Source: Sinonovacula constricta (lineage: Eukaryota > Mollusca > Bivalvia > Cardiida > Solecurtidae). Taken from it: a stretch of 64,000 nt of DNA. A model generated the notes under the pieces. The model saw only the letters and a list, made by a program, of their open reading frames with translations, was not told where the DNA came from and made no database searches. The stretch covers positions 36,335,921-36,399,920 of the forward strand of contig CM017563.1 in assembly GCA_007844125.1 (NCBI GenBank), written 5' to 3'. Below, in pieces: positions 1-15,000 of the stretch. Every line of letters begins with the position of its first letter. Position 1 is the stretch's first letter. A program made the translations under genes and the position numbers.

Positions 1-68
1 GATTAAGAGACTGATCGGGAAAAAAGTTGGGAAAACAGTCAGCAAGGTGAAGTCAGTTGCAGACCAGG
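1..68 (+). CDS. WDR44: WDR44 exon (5' incomplete at window edge), pre-propeller basic segment
   Basis: The frame starts at base 2 and encodes [22 protein letters not shown], a lysine-rich, probably helical segment ahead of the propeller, ending one base into a Gly/Val codon completed by the next exon. The donor is GTAAGT at 69. Whether the exon truly starts further upstream cannot be seen. The following intron (69-6840, 6.8 kb) is the longest in the visible gene. Confidence 0.8.
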
Positions 69-3000
69 GTAAGTTTTCTTTCCAACCGTCTTCCTTTTGT
101 TTCTTTTTTTCAAATATTCATTTGTTAATATAACAGTTTCACTCAGAATTATATACTCACTTGAAAGGTAAACAACTAAAAGGTTAGTTAGAACATTAAT
201 CACACTACTTGGCATACACCCTCTATTCAACCTGATAGATTTCTACTCACATATTTTAGGTTTAACCTGATTATACCTTATTTGTGTTAAACTTCTTTGT
301 CACCCTAGAACCTATTAAGTGTCGGTGTGCCATAAAACCCAAAATACAAATACGAATACACCCTCAATTTATTGGCTTGGGCCAGTCATGTGACATGGCT
401 AAAGCTGGGTACTTGGAAAATAAAGGGAGCCTGGCTACATGAATGTATACCTGGCCAGTCAGTGAAACAAAATCATTAAAATATCATGAAACACCGTAAA
501 ACATAAAGACTACATACATGCTGCCATCACTTTACAGTTTGTGACATGAAAAGATATTATTTACACTCAATGTTGTATTTAAAACATTTCTTGTGAAATC
601 AATTTTTTGAAAGTAGATGTTTGTTTTTAAGTATTTTTGATCTTTATAATGTGTTTTAGTATTTTTTTTTAATGATTTGAAACATTGACTTATCTAGTGA
701 TTTGTCACCTGTAATTCCCCTTTATCCGCTATTTGGATTTGCTTCTCGCTGGTCCATACAGAACAGTGTATTCGGCTTAATTGGGCTTGTAATTTTAGTG
801 GCCAGTGTAAATGAAGTCACCCCATTGAGTTTGTCTTTGCAAATGGTCTTCATGCCCATAATATTAGTTGTGATGATGAACAGGAAGAGGATAATCAAGA
901 TGATGATAATGATAATGATTATGATGATGCGGATGAGGATTGTAGTAATGATGGTGGTGGTTGAGGTGGTGAGGATGAGGATAATGATGGTTATGATAAG
1001 ATTATATTTAATTAAAATAATGCCAAATATGGATGTGTTTATGATATGTCAGCACTTTTATCTAGAATGGTTACTGCTATTGATAAGAGTAAAACAATTG
1101 TAAGAGGCAGTGTTATGGATAATTAAAGGGTTGATAATATAATGATAATAACCATCTGTAAATACTGTTGTTATAATTTATTATTTTTTTATTTATTTAT
1201 ATTTTTATAACAGCTTTCCCTTATAATAACTGTCAACAACCATATATTTTGTAGACCACTGGTCTGTATCATGTAGGTATCCTAGTAACAGTTTGTATAA
1301 AACAACATTTCTGTCAATGCATGTCTGACTTTGTCAACTCACTAGACTAATTATTAATATATCATCGGTATTATCATCATAGGTCCAGCATCCATCTCCA
1401 GCTTTCTGGGGTGAACAGTTCTCTGTTACTCCTCTCCTATTTATTTTGGTTTTAGGATCATCAAACGTGAAATGTAGGCTTGTACATTCTTTCCAAAAGG
1501 TGGTTTGCCAATACCTCATTGGCTGACCATGTGGTCTCATCCCCAGGACATTCCAGAGGTCCCAATTGTTCCTCACCCAATCATCGCTCTCTTAGGCCTA
1601 CATTCTGTCGACCATGTATGACTTGTCTGTTCTTTCAAAAATATGGTTTGCCAAGATCTTATTGGCTGACCATGAGGTCTTATCCCCAGGACATTCCAGA
1701 GGTTCCAATTGTTCCTCAGCCAATCATCACTCTTCTATGTAAGAATACATATCCAAACCATCATAGATGCGCAATTGTCAAGCTGTCAATAATGATGTCA
1801 GGTCCATCAGCGTGGGTTCAACATTTTTTTAAGTACATTGCATCAGCCAGTTATGATCATTATAGCAATGTCCAGCTATTAATGGAGGAAGACCCCAAAC
1901 AAATATCTGGGTAGAACCACTAGCACACCGCAAGTCAGCTGGAAGACCTTCCCACGTTAAGTCTGTTGCCTCAATCAGGACTCAAGCCCAGTGCTGGGAG
2001 GCTAAGCAGTCCGAGGAGATTCAAATCGGCAGCACTATTACAACACCACTGGAACCCCTGCGTTCTCACTTGTATTCATCTGTTTTTCATTTTCAAGGTT
2101 GAGTGACTAGGGCTCAGTGCTATTGAATTAATAATTTTCTGCACTGTTTTTTTATTTAATTGCATAAAAATTCTTAATACATACAGGATATTTGTCGATT
2201 TTGGTGTATGATCATATTTTATTTCACCTGTGGTTATAGAAAAAATATTATTTAATTTTTATTTTTATTTTTATCATAAGTCCCTAACTACCTCCCTTGT
2301 CATTTCACTCTAGGCCACTTGTTTTTTCTCTCTCTTTCATCCAAAAGCATGCAATAAAATAGGTGTCTGCACTAATTGTTCTTGTAATGTGTCGCTTTTG
2401 AATTAATCTAATCTTGATATTAGCAAGGTCACACTGTCCACCACAAATATTGGCACAACCACTTTTTTCTTTTAGTATTTAAATCTTAAGATAAGGCACC
2501 GGCCGCAATAGCTCAGGTGGTAGAGCGTCGGCTTGCGGATTGGGAGGTCATGGGTTCAAACCCTGGTCTTGTCAAACCAAAGACTTTAATGTTGGTAGTA
2601 GTGGCTTCCCTCCTAACGCTCGGGGCTAAGGGGACAGCATTACACCTGGCTCGTCTGTGTCAGTATAATGGACCGGCCGGGTTAAGTCCCTGGGCATCTC
2701 ATAAGTGCCCCTGTGATATAATGATAGAAATGTTGCTCACTGCACAGTATCGGCAAAAATGCCGGCTAATCCCATCCTCTTTTAGATAAGTGTAGGAAAC
2801 TTGTGTACACCTCACACAAATGATTAAAGTATGCAGTGTTTGATTCTTAGAGTAGCATATTTTATACAGAAATGGTAATGATAACTCGGATCTTGATATA
2901 TCATAATCTTAAAAGTAGATGGTCATGTAGGTTGCTTAGTTTAAAAATTTATGAAAGGAAATACATGTTTGTAACTATGAGTGGCGTGTTATGCTCCAAT

Positions 3001-6000
3001 TTTCCCAAAGATTTAGTCATCAAGAAACAGCAAAAGTGGGATCTTTTCAGGTAACAATTATTTATTGGTTGTTTAGAGACTCCAAAAATGGTCTAAAATA
3101 TTGGATACCACCTTTAATAAAATAAAATCGTTTTAAGAAAAACAAACAATTTTCACACATATGCACACTCAATGTATGTGTCTCTTTGTAATTGCTATCT
3201 GCTCATTTATGTAAAATATTATCTTTTAACAATCAATGAAGGGAACAATTTTTTTTAATAATGAAGATCAGATATAGTTTTTAAGGATGTAAATTAAAAT
3301 AGAAAGAGTAAAGAAATTCCATTGAGTAAAAAAAGTAGACTATATTATTTTTTTTTCTGTTTTTTCTCTTTTTCTTTTGTTAATGCATTTTTTTATGAAT
3401 TAAGTAAATGTCTTATTTTAACAGACAGAAATCCTGTAATCACTTACACCTAAAACAAAGATCTTCATATGATAATATATATATATATATATACTTCCTA
3501 AATGTTTTTAAGTATTCACTAAATGTTTTGAAGTATGTTTTGACACAATAAACATTTTTGATTCAAGTGTATAAATGTTTACAGTTTAAATGAAGAAAGC
3601 TAAAACTCCAGTATATATTTTCTCCTGTCAACCTTTTACTTGCTGGAAACATCATAAAGGCAGGGTGTGTAATGGTTTAAATGTCTTAAAGGGCAAGTAA
3701 GGGCTAATCTTTATTTCTAAAGTTATTTAAGTTTTAGTTTGAGTCTGATCTTTTATTCCCAAGTCACTGATTGGTTAGATTTATTTAAATTGTCTCCAAG
3801 TTTGACCAATCATATTGATTGTCTCTTACTTTATCTTAACTTGTAAAACCTCTCCCTTGGCTCTACTGTTTTGTTTGTTTACTAGAAATGTATGTACATG
3901 TGTTTAGTACTTCAGGGTCAGTCTATTTATAGCTGACCCTATCTTGTGTTGTTTACAATGTCCTACCACACCCTTCTCGTCTTCCCTGAGTCTGGTCATT
4001 TGTAATCATGAAATAACTAATGAGCTTAAGCATACAGAAGATAAAACCAATCAAAGATGATGATGATGATGATACTGATAGTGATGATGATGATGATGAT
4101 GATGATTGATGCTGATGATGATAATGATGATTGGTAATGATGATACACACTGGTGATGCTCTATGATAAAGATGATGATGATACTGATAGTGATGATGAT
4201 GATGATTGATGCTTATGATGCTGATGATGATTGGTAAAGATGATTCATGCTGTTGCTGATGCTGATGCTGATGATGATGATGATGATGATGATTAATGAC
4301 CATGATGGTGATTAGGATAAGGATTTAATTTACAATAACAATCTGATCATATATAATGGGTATGCAGTAAAATCCTTTTGAGTCCCCAAAATATAGAGTT
4401 TGGAAGAAAAAAACAACATATTAAGTTTTTAATTCAATGTTAAGTTCCTGTATCAGTCAAGCAAAGTAAAATGTTAAATTTTTAGCCGTTTTTATTCTAA
4501 TTAATTATTCAATTAAGAAACACATAAAACACACCTTTATACAATAAAATGCTGATATGAAATTATTGCCTTGCCTGGTTACCCGATTAGACATGCGGAG
4601 AAGGGTCTAATTAACAAATTGGTTAATTAGGAAGACATACCGGTATATGCCTGTATGGGCTGACTTTTTGTACCATGCCAATTAATGTGTGTAGTAGACA
4701 GAATGAGATTGTAATTACAAGTGCAGACATGGGATAATGATCAGTTGTTGTCACTGATGTGAGAGAATAGGGTTGTAAAAGAAAAAAAGCATGGATTTTG
4801 AAATGTTGATTCATGAAGGATATGTCATGACAAAAGATAAAGGTAGAAATAATTATCTTTTTACACATGTAAGGTGCTTAAATTAAGTAATTTATAAAAA
4901 AAATGGAAAAGGTTGATTGATAAATGGAAATTTTATTTTTTATGATAAATGGATATTTTTATGATAAATGGAAATATCTTTTATGATAAATGGACATTTT
5001 ATTTTTATGACAAATGGAAATAAATGGAAATTTTATTTTTAATGATAAATAGTAATTTTATTTTTTTATGTTTAAAAGATTGTGTTCCATAACATGGAAA
5101 GTAAATCTAGGATAAGTCATATGGACAGAGATAAAGTTAAATCGTAGAATTAAGAAGGAAAAATTAGGAAGGAAAAAAAGGAAAAGAAAAAAAAACACTT
5201 TTTTTTACTTGTTCTTTTTACAATTATAGAAAGACAACAGGTTGCAGCAGCCATTTGTTAACATAATTTGCTGAACAATTTTGTCTAATAATTGTTTACA
5301 TGTGTGTGAACCAAAAATAGATACCTAGTTAGTTTCAGTGAACAAGCATACATTTGATGTCTTATTTTGACATTTCTAAATTTACCTTTAAAAGAATATG
5401 TGCCAACAAGGTTCCCCCATTAAATTAATTTATGTTGATAAAATATTATTATAACAAATTTTGATAATGTCTTTTAATATTATTTTAATAATCTTATTAT
5501 TTAATCAATCTTGACTAATTTGAAAAGTTTTGCCTAATACATTACCAGTGTCATGCTGTAAATTAACTTTGATTGGTATAATTTGACAATCACCATTTTG
5601 CTATTATTCTTGAGAAAGAATGGAGGTTAAAGTCAAGCAACACATATTTTAATGTTTCTTCATTTTTAAAACATATTTTTTACTAAGAAAATGTATTATA
5701 ACAACATACATGTAAACAAACACCATATTATCTAGTAATAAGACGATGCTTCAAAAGCCCTGTGACTCTTCTTAATTTATATACTTTCCTAATATACTAA
5801 TACTATCAGTCTTTGACAAAACCCTGTGGACCCTGGCCTGACCAAAATCTCTGTCAGCCCATTATATCAAGTTAAATGGACTGATGGTCCACCAGAATTT
5901 TCAGCTTCATCATTTTCAAAATTGTGAATTATTATAAAAACATATATACTAAACTAAACTAAACAATGCTTTACAGCTTTTTACTGAACCCAACCACTTG

Positions 6001-9000
6001 TAACACCTCGGTTAGCTTACCAACCTTTTGTGTCATATTCCAAAATCATACAGGTCCACTAAAATTTGGTCTTGTCCAGTACATATTGCCAACTTGGTGG
6101 ATCAAATATCCAGTGTATTTATATTTCTTTTGTGAAGATTGAACTATTTTGAGTCAACCACAACAATGGCCACAGTGCAGTGGACCATGATTGTCATCGG
6201 ATCAGCTCCATAGGGCTATTGTAACATCTTTATAATACATAGGAAGAATGATGGGACCCTACATTGTTTTTTCAAAAAATACATACATTCATTAAATTTC
6301 AATCTAAAATTTTGTGATCCGTCAGCTTAACCAGTGAATACAGTGTAACTCTTCTCGCTTATGCAGCCGACCTAACAAAGTTTAACTATTCCTAGTGCGA
6401 CAAAAAGTAGTTCTTCAAATTTTCCATGAAAGCATGTGAAATGAAAGACAGAGACACACAGTTTAAATACTGTAGCAGAATTATAAAAAATGTTTACATT
6501 AATATGACCAGCCTGTTTAACTAGATGAAGATGTGATTATAAATGCAACACTAAGTAAACATTGAATGGAAAATTGAACCACCCTTTAGAGCATGTAAAA
6601 ATACAAAATCAGTGAAACATGGTACACGTCCTCCTTTATTTCACTACTAACAATGGTTACCTGTCATGATGTAATTTGACCCTTAACCTTCTGCTTATAT
6701 CCATGACATTGAAGGCAGCATTGTATATTTTGAGAAGAGACAGTTACCTTTCACAAAGTATAAGTGACTGGTATATACATGTATGGAAGCAAAAAAGAAC
6801 ATTAGATTTTTCTACTAACCATCTATATTTCTCATTTTAGTGATACACGGAGAAGAAAAGACAGAGGTTCTGTCTGATGCCATCTCAGAAGATGGTCGCA
6901 GATTCAAGGTAAGAAACTTTACTGCCAGGCAATTTAGTGTGTAGATCATTGGTCACAGGTATGAAAGACCTTATTTTAAACCAAGGCCAGAGTCTTAAAA
7001 AAGTAGGGGTCCATCTGTTGATGGTACAATAAAGTTACCAAATTAGTTCCTTTGTAATTGATGTGCAGGGATAATGGAACTTGGTTTGATGGACATGACA
7101 TCAGCAGTTCGAGATAAACTTGCACACTGAAAGAAGCAGTTTAACTGCTTTAAAGTAATATACTCACACCTGACCTGGTAGCGCAATAGGTAGAGCATCG
7201 GCTTTGGGAAATAGAGGCTCAGGGCATAATCCTGGGCCACAACATACCAAAGTCATTGAAAAAGTTAGTCGTATAGCTCCCTTGCTAACATGCAAATATG
7301 AGGGTCGTTCCACAACTGGACAGCCTGGCATCTCCAGGTGACTGAGAGAAAAGAAATTGTAGTAAGTTGCTCATCTTAATAACAAGAAGGAAAGCAATTG
7401 CATTATTCCCTTTTTTTGACAAATTCAATGTTTTATACTAACATGCATTTTACCTTTCCAAAGTTTTCAATTTTTTTTATACCTTTTACTACATTTTTAT
7501 GTAGGTTAATGTTGCAAACACTCAAAAGTTACTGTAAATTGTTGTACTTATGTATAAATCATTGTTTGTATTTTTCTCTGCTCATCTCAGTTTAAGGCAA
7601 ACCACAACAGGAAAGGTCCATATGAGTTTGGGAAGCTTCAGTTTGTCCAGGATCTTAGTGGAGAACATGTGGTAAGTTACACATAGTGTGTTTTGACCTT
7701 TTATCTCTTATGATGCTATATTTAGGAAATAGATTTTAAGTTTGCATGATCTAATGCCCAATATATCACGGTTTTGAGTTCAGATGCGCGTTAATTTAAT
7801 CACGAAGACCGTAGTCCTAACTTTTCTGATTGCTAAGCCTGTTACCACGTTCTCTTCGGGATGAGGGACTTAATAAGGGAAGGTCTTCTTGCTGACCTGC
7901 AGTGTGCTGGTAAATTTTACCCAGACATTTGTCCTGGGTCAGCCTTCACCAAAAAAGCTGGATAAATTATAAAAAAATAAAGTGCAACTTTAATCAGGTC
8001 TTCAGAATTAGTTTCAACTGTTTTTTCCTGTTGCAGGGTGCTATATGGGCAATGAAGTTTTCACCATGTGGGAGACTTCTGGTAAGTTTGACATAACTAC
8101 ACACACTGACTGAAACTGAAAACTCCACTGTTAAAACTCCGAAATTAGAGGCACTGGGTTTAAACACAAGCCACAACATACAACAGTCATTAAAATTGCA
8201 GTTGTGTTGCTCACATGCTAGCACTCAAGCAAATATAATAGTAGTTCAATGACTAGTTGGCTCAGTGTCAGGATAATGTGACTGGGTGTGGTATAATGTC
8301 ATCCCAAGTTATCTACAGGCACCCTTTCTTTATTGTTAGACCATTTTTCTGGTTCTTGCTTTTTGTTTTCATTCTGATAAACCACTTTGGATGATATACA
8401 TTTTTGTTTAAAAAAATAATGAAAATAAACACTCTTAAATCACTTGTTTTCACTAAAAATTTTTTTTTTTATAAAAACAATAACCTAATTCCAACTCAGT
8501 AATTTATTTTTAAGTCAGTTAAGTTAACCTTACTGCAATTGCACTATAGAAACTCATTGTAAACAAGCTTATAATTTTAACATGATAACTTATACAACCT
8601 CAATAGTATTTTGATTTAAGCTCAGTTCTTATTTATTTTCAACTCATTTCCCAGAATCTTAGCTTTATTCTGATTTTAACTGACCCATATTGAACTTTTT
8701 GTGTATGTATAAAATGATATTCATTTCAAAATAAATTTTTATCTCTAATCTGGCGTACTGTTTAACTTTACTTTAATTTTGATTCATCTTTATACTACTT
8801 TATATCCACATTTTTATTATTTTACATAACTAGATTGCATGTGATACAGTAAGGGACACCCATGGCATTGTGGGACTAATAACTCCTCTGACTGCTTAGC
8901 CTCTTATGGTGAGAGGTGGCCAAAGTGTAGTGGTAGAGTCACCGATTTGTAAGTCTTCTGACTGCTTACCCTCACACCGTGTGGGTTCGAGGCTTGTTCG

Positions 9001-12000
9001 GGGTAAATGACTTAATGTAGTAAGGTCTTCCAGCTGACTTGCGGTGCGCCGATGGTTCTACCCAGACATGTGTCTGGGGTCTTCATCAAAAAGCTGGATG
9101 TTGCTATAATGATCATAATTTGTCACTGCAATGTAAACAACAGCAAAACAAACTCTTAACAGGCCGCAATAGCTCAGGTGGAAGAGCGTCAGCTTGCAGA
9201 TCGGGAGGTCGTGTGTTCAAACCCTGGCCGGGTCAAACCAGAGACTTTAAAGTTGGTAGTAGTGTCTTCCCTCCTAATGCTCGGGGCTAAGGGGACAGCA
9301 TCACGCCTGACTCGTCGGTGTCAGTATAATGGACTGGCCAGGTTCAGTCCCTGGGCACCTCATAAGTGCCCCTGTGCTATAATGATAGAAATATCGCTGC
9401 ACAGTATCTGCAAAATGACGGCAAATCCCATCCCACAAACTCCTATGGTGATGGTCTGAATCCCATTTGGGGCAAAGGACTTAATGTGAAAGGGTCTTCC
9501 AGCAGAATTTTGGTGCGCCAAAGTTTTTCTCCACCAAAATGGCTGGACCATAATTGTGCCCTGCAATTTATTAAAAAAAACACACACAAAAAACCCCACA
9601 ACAAAACATGATAACAGCAAACTGTTTGTTTCCAGGCTACAGGGGGACAGGATAGTGTATTGAGGATCTGGGTGCTTGAGTCAGCCTTTCAGTACTTTGA
9701 TGACATGAGGCAGAAATACGTCGAGAGTAAGTCCTGTTTTGATATTTTTTAGGGAAATTTTAATGGTTGCTTTTAGTCAGTCAGAATACCTTTTGCATGA
9801 AGTTAATACTTCTGAAGATAATTATTTACTTGCTGGCATCATAATTTATATTTTAATTTCAATATATGATATACTGTCTCTGCCCTTGACAGGGACAGAT
9901 GGAGAGCTGCCATTGTTGGAATAATGGGCAGCTGGACTGCAACCTTATCAACGATGATGATAAATTTAACTATTGCCTAACTAAATTGTTCTCTGTTATT
10001 TCCAGTGAAAGTATCACCTGCTCCATCACAAGAGAGCCTCAACTCTCTTCCTTCATCCACCTCAGAAACTTCAGCCACTGTAGATCTTGGGGTAAGTCTT
10101 GCATTTACATTAGGCTTTCATGTGAATACCGTTGTCATGTCAAATTTTAGTATATGTTGCAATGCTCGTCATGTTTCCTAATTGTGGCTAATTTCTTGTC
10201 TATTTAATATATTTTTCTTCCAGATTGGCATATATATTGTTTAATTTGAAATTGCTCTCTCTCTTATTTCTTTCTTCAATTTTAGTTTGATGTCTTGTAG
10301 ACTTGCAGTAAAGACCTTACTATTGGTATTGTTACAAAAATAATAAATATGATATTCTGAAATCAAAATTAATGTTAATATTTTCCACGGTTCTCAGTAA
10401 AAGAGCCAGACAACATATATCAAGGTAACTTATCTAGAAAACAGGAATGAAAGCATTTATAGGACTTCAAGTTTCTTCTTGAAGTAATAAAACATTATAT
10501 AAAACTACATATTAGACTTATACTAGTATGAAGTTGTCTTAAATAAAGAATTAAAATCCAAGGATTTAGGGTAAAAAATATTTTTAAGGACAGTGTAACC
10601 AATTGTATAACAAGGCAGAAGTTACTTAACAACTTCAACATTACATTTCATATTTATCCAAAAACACTATTTGTTTTGGAAATCACCAAAAGTGAATTCT
10701 TTAAGTTGAAATTTCGAAATGTTTTTTGTCTTAATCAGACTTACCTATGCATTTTCTGAAGACTGCTACTAAAATTACTGGAAATTTTAAGTCTGAAATA
10801 AATTGATAGCTACCGCGTTCCTAATTATCAATTTTATGAGTAGGATGGTCTTGTGTAAAGGAATTGTAAGTACAAAGTTAGTTGAGTCATCATTGGGCCA
10901 ATGCACATTTCAACTTATTTATTGAGTAAAAAATAATCAGCAGTGTTCTTCTAAACCCTTTCAGAGTAGCAACGTGTAACTCATCAGCCTCTAACTGTGG
11001 GGTTTTGAGTCCGGATCACAGTGAGAACATAGGGAGTTTTTTCAGCAAACCTGCGTTACTGTGGTAGTTCTACCCAGACATCAGTCTGAGGTCTTTCTTC
11101 ACAAATAATTAGCTGGATGTTGCCAGTATGACCATAATTGTGCGATGTAACAAAGAACAAAGAAACTAAACCCTTTTCTTGTTGGAAACACTATCTAATT
11201 TATGAACATTAAACATACCCCACCCTAAGGTGTATACACTGAGATATAGTTGTGTACCTACAAGGGCAGTTCTGGAATATTTGAGTGGCTACCTAGCACT
11301 ATGAATAGGCTGAATATATCTGACTGATAGGTACACTGCATCATCAATCCCCAAATTAACTTAAAATCAGCGGGGTGCCCGTGGCATAGTGGTAGAGTCG
11401 TTGATTTGTAACTCCTCTGACTGCTTAGCCTCTCACTGCGGGGGTTCGAGTCCCCTTTCATGGCAAAGGACTTAATGTGATAAGGTCTGCCAGCAGACTT
11501 GTGGTGTACTGGTGGTTCTACCCAGACATGTGTCCGGGGTCTTCCTCCACCAAAAAGCTGGACAAAAATCATAATGGTCAATGCAATGCATTTCAAAAGC
11601 AAAAACAAAACTTGACTTAAGATCTTGCTTGGTTTGGGAGGGGGAGGATGAAGTTAAAATGTACCTACAAATAGGTATCTATCAGGTAATAATACCCACC
11701 TACAATTTCAGGCTACAGCTGAGAGTGAGGATGAGAAGAAAGGACCGTTCAAAACCAAGCCATTCTGTCGTTATCGTGGTCATACAGCTGACCTACTGGA
11801 TATCTCCTGGTCAAAGGTTAGCCATGATACTGTGTTTTATCATTGTAACCATAATTAATCTATTAATCTGGACATTAAAACAAGTTGTTCTTTTTCCAAA
11901 ATATGGTGAAAATTAATTGTTTAAATAATGTTCCAAATCTTAATGGACACACAGTTGTAAGTATGGTCAAGATGCTATGTTATTTAAAGTCAGTTATCAT

Positions 12001-15000
12001 TATAGGCTTCGTCATTTATTTTTAACAAAAAAAAACAGAAGTTTACTTGTTTAATTACATCTCTAAGAGTCTTGGCCTGTGGATAATGGTTGTTTGCACA
12101 CTTAAGAGTTGTTGACTTGTAACTTCTCATCCCCAAACTATATGGGTTCGAGTACCGATATGGAAGAGAACCTTCATGTGTAGATGCCTTCCAGCTAACT
12201 TGCAGTCCCCCTAGATGTAAGTCTTGGGACTTTTCTCCCTTAGGTGGACATTGCCAATATGACCTTATGTTAGTTGATGTAACAAAAACCAAGGCTGCGC
12301 CATGCTGCGTAGTGGAAGAGTCGCCGACTTGTAACTTCTCTCACCGCTTAGCCTCTTACCGCATGGGTTTAGGCCTGTTCAGGGAACAGGGCTTGGTGTG
12401 AGAAGGTCTTTCAGCTGACCTGTGATGCGCTTGTGGTTCTCCCCAGACATTGGTTTTGGGCTCTTCCGCATCTAAAATAGTGGACGTCACTTTAAGGATC
12501 TATAAGGATAAAATGATCCATCATGTGTTTGTAATGTAAAGATAAGTAAGGCAACTGCAGTCATTTGTTGATCAATTCTCAATAATATGCATCTGTGTTG
12601 AAAAACATTGTACACACAGCTGAAGCTTGTCTCACAGAACATATAGTCATTTTCAGTAGCAGTTCTTATGAGATCTCATAAAATAACTTTTATATCAGCA
12701 TTGATCTAATTTTGTTCACGATTTTCTAAGATTGTATATTTGTAATTATATATGTTGCTGATGTTTCTTAATTGAATTAAAAGCATGATAAGCTTAGAAA
12801 TCAGAAGTGACCTATTTCTACAAAGTTTAGTATAGAAAGTAATACGTTTAGAAATCACAGAATGCAGTTAATTTATAACTTAATGATTTGAGAGTTTTAT
12901 TTCACGTTTATTTTTATTTTTTTTCAGAACTACTTTATTCTTTCCTCCTCCATGGATAAGACAGTTCGTCTCTGGCACATCTCACGCCGAGAATGTTTGT
13001 GCACATTCCAGCATATAGACTTTGTCACGTCCATTGTCTTCCATCCAAAGGTAAATCTGAAATAGCAGGATATTCTGTTTGGAAATGTTAATCTAAGGGA
13101 GACAACTCTTGTAGTCTTATATTGCTCCACTTAGTGTTGATATCTGTATGTTTTATGTAATTTTATTATACATGGCCACTGGCAAAAACTTTTGGCAGTT
13201 TCGACCTGTAGTACACCAGTGGTTCCTTCTACCTAGGCATCAGTGTGGGATTTTCCTTCACCAAACATTGGCTGCACATCGCAGCTATAACCTTAATTGT
13301 GTCAGTGCCAAGTAGCAAAAAACAAAAATAACAACAAATATATTGTTTCAAAATATCTAATGTTGTAATTTTGAAATTGATCAACCCGGTAATTACCAAT
13401 TTACTTGGATTTAAGTCAGGCTTGCTGAAGATCATTCAATCATTCTTTATATGTGCCATATTCTTAAAGTGTTAAGTTTTTCTGTAACAATTACATTGGT
13501 ACATTAAACTTAGTAAGGCTCTAAATCTCACATGTATTATGTCCATTTCTAGGATGACCGATACTTTCTAAGTGGATCGCTGGATGGCAAGTTAAGATTA
13601 TGGAACATCCCAGACAAGAAGGTGTCTCTTTGGAACGAGGTCGGCAATGGAAGCCTGATCACAACTGCCAACTTCTGCCATAATGGAAAATTTGCTGTGG
13701 TCGGGACGTATGATGGAAAATGTATATTCTACAGTACAGAGGTAAGGTTGAGTGTTTAGTGAATAAAATATGCTGCTGAGGTTTCTCAATTTAACTAAGG
13801 AACCAGAATGATGTGAGTTCACTCTTGCTTAACATGTATTTATATACTTTTGTCAAATAGCGTAGATACATATCAGCCACCTGACCGGGTTCTTTTGTAG
13901 ATACATATCAGCCCCCTGACCAGGTTATGCACTATTTGCTGCTGAATCTCTGGCAATATGTCTAGACACCTTAAGTCAATGTTAACAGATGACTAAGAAT
14001 TAGACTGGGTCATTTACAAATGCAGCAAGTTAAGTATTAAAATATCAAATACTTTTCAAGAAAATGATATCTTGGTCTCATGTATGACTGATGTCATGAT
14101 TAATTATTATTATTATTATTATTTATCCTTTATTATTGGTCGTGGTATAGTTTTCCCTATGAGCTTATTTAGGTTGCTACAGAACTGGATAAAACTCCAA
14201 GGGTTTTTTCCTTCCTATATTGAAGTTAAATAGTCATCAAAATGAGTTGTAAAAAACAACACAAACAAATCTAGTTTCTCCTAGCAAAAAACAACATTAC
14301 CACCATATTAAATTATTTCTTTTGTGTCAGAAATGCATTCCAAATACCTGTGCATACAGTGTATCACTTTCACTTGAAGCAATACTATAAAAGGTCTGGC
14401 TGTTTGCCCCAGAATTAAGACTAAAAACAAACCAAAACCTGCTGACTTGGGAACAGGATATTTTGACCAAATGTAGTGTTTTGGTATGTAGTTATGGCAT
14501 ACTGGCAGTGTGGAGCCATCATATTGTGTGTCTGTTTGTTTTGTTTTGTAAATACTTCACCCTGACACAATAATATTCATCATTTGTGGAGGGAAATCTT
14601 AAACTTACATCTGGGAAGAACCAAAGGTTAACTAGAAATCTCTCCTAATGAAGGTTCCATCTTTACTGTTACTCAAACCTTTGTTGTCATTCAAACTGTC
14701 TATATTGAGCATCCCCCTGTTATGAGTGCTGCAAAGAGACATTGTCCTAGAATAAAAAGAAAAGTATTGATAAATAAGGCAAACATGAACAAGTGATAGA
14801 GAAGAATGGAGATGTCAGGAATAACATTCAAATGCAACACAGAACTATTGTTACTGTGTTGATCTTTGTTTATTTAAACATGCCATATATATGATAGTAA
14901 CTTATATAATTATAAGAGGTGTAATAGTAAAGTCGCAGACTTGTATCCCATCTGACTGCTTACCCTTTCACTGCGTGGGTTTGAAGCCTGTTTGGGGCAA

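Larger units (their letters stand above)
69..6840 (+). other. WDR44 first visible intron
   Basis: A 6.8-kb AT-rich intron with GTAAGT...TTTTAG borders. It holds GAT-rich tracts, a two-copy tandem repeat, an antisense SINE-B, a sense SINE-A, a diverged foldback element and a short-period array, each listed separately. About 5064-6840 shows no gene or clear repeat. Confidence 0.75.

Noticed and set aside
2517..2789. Protein-like ORFs (VERRLADREV.., [15 protein letters not shown]..) at 2.5, 9.2, 17.5, 29.9 and 48.4 kb
   Set aside because: All are translations of SINE family A; such ORFs are often mis-annotated as hypothetical proteins.
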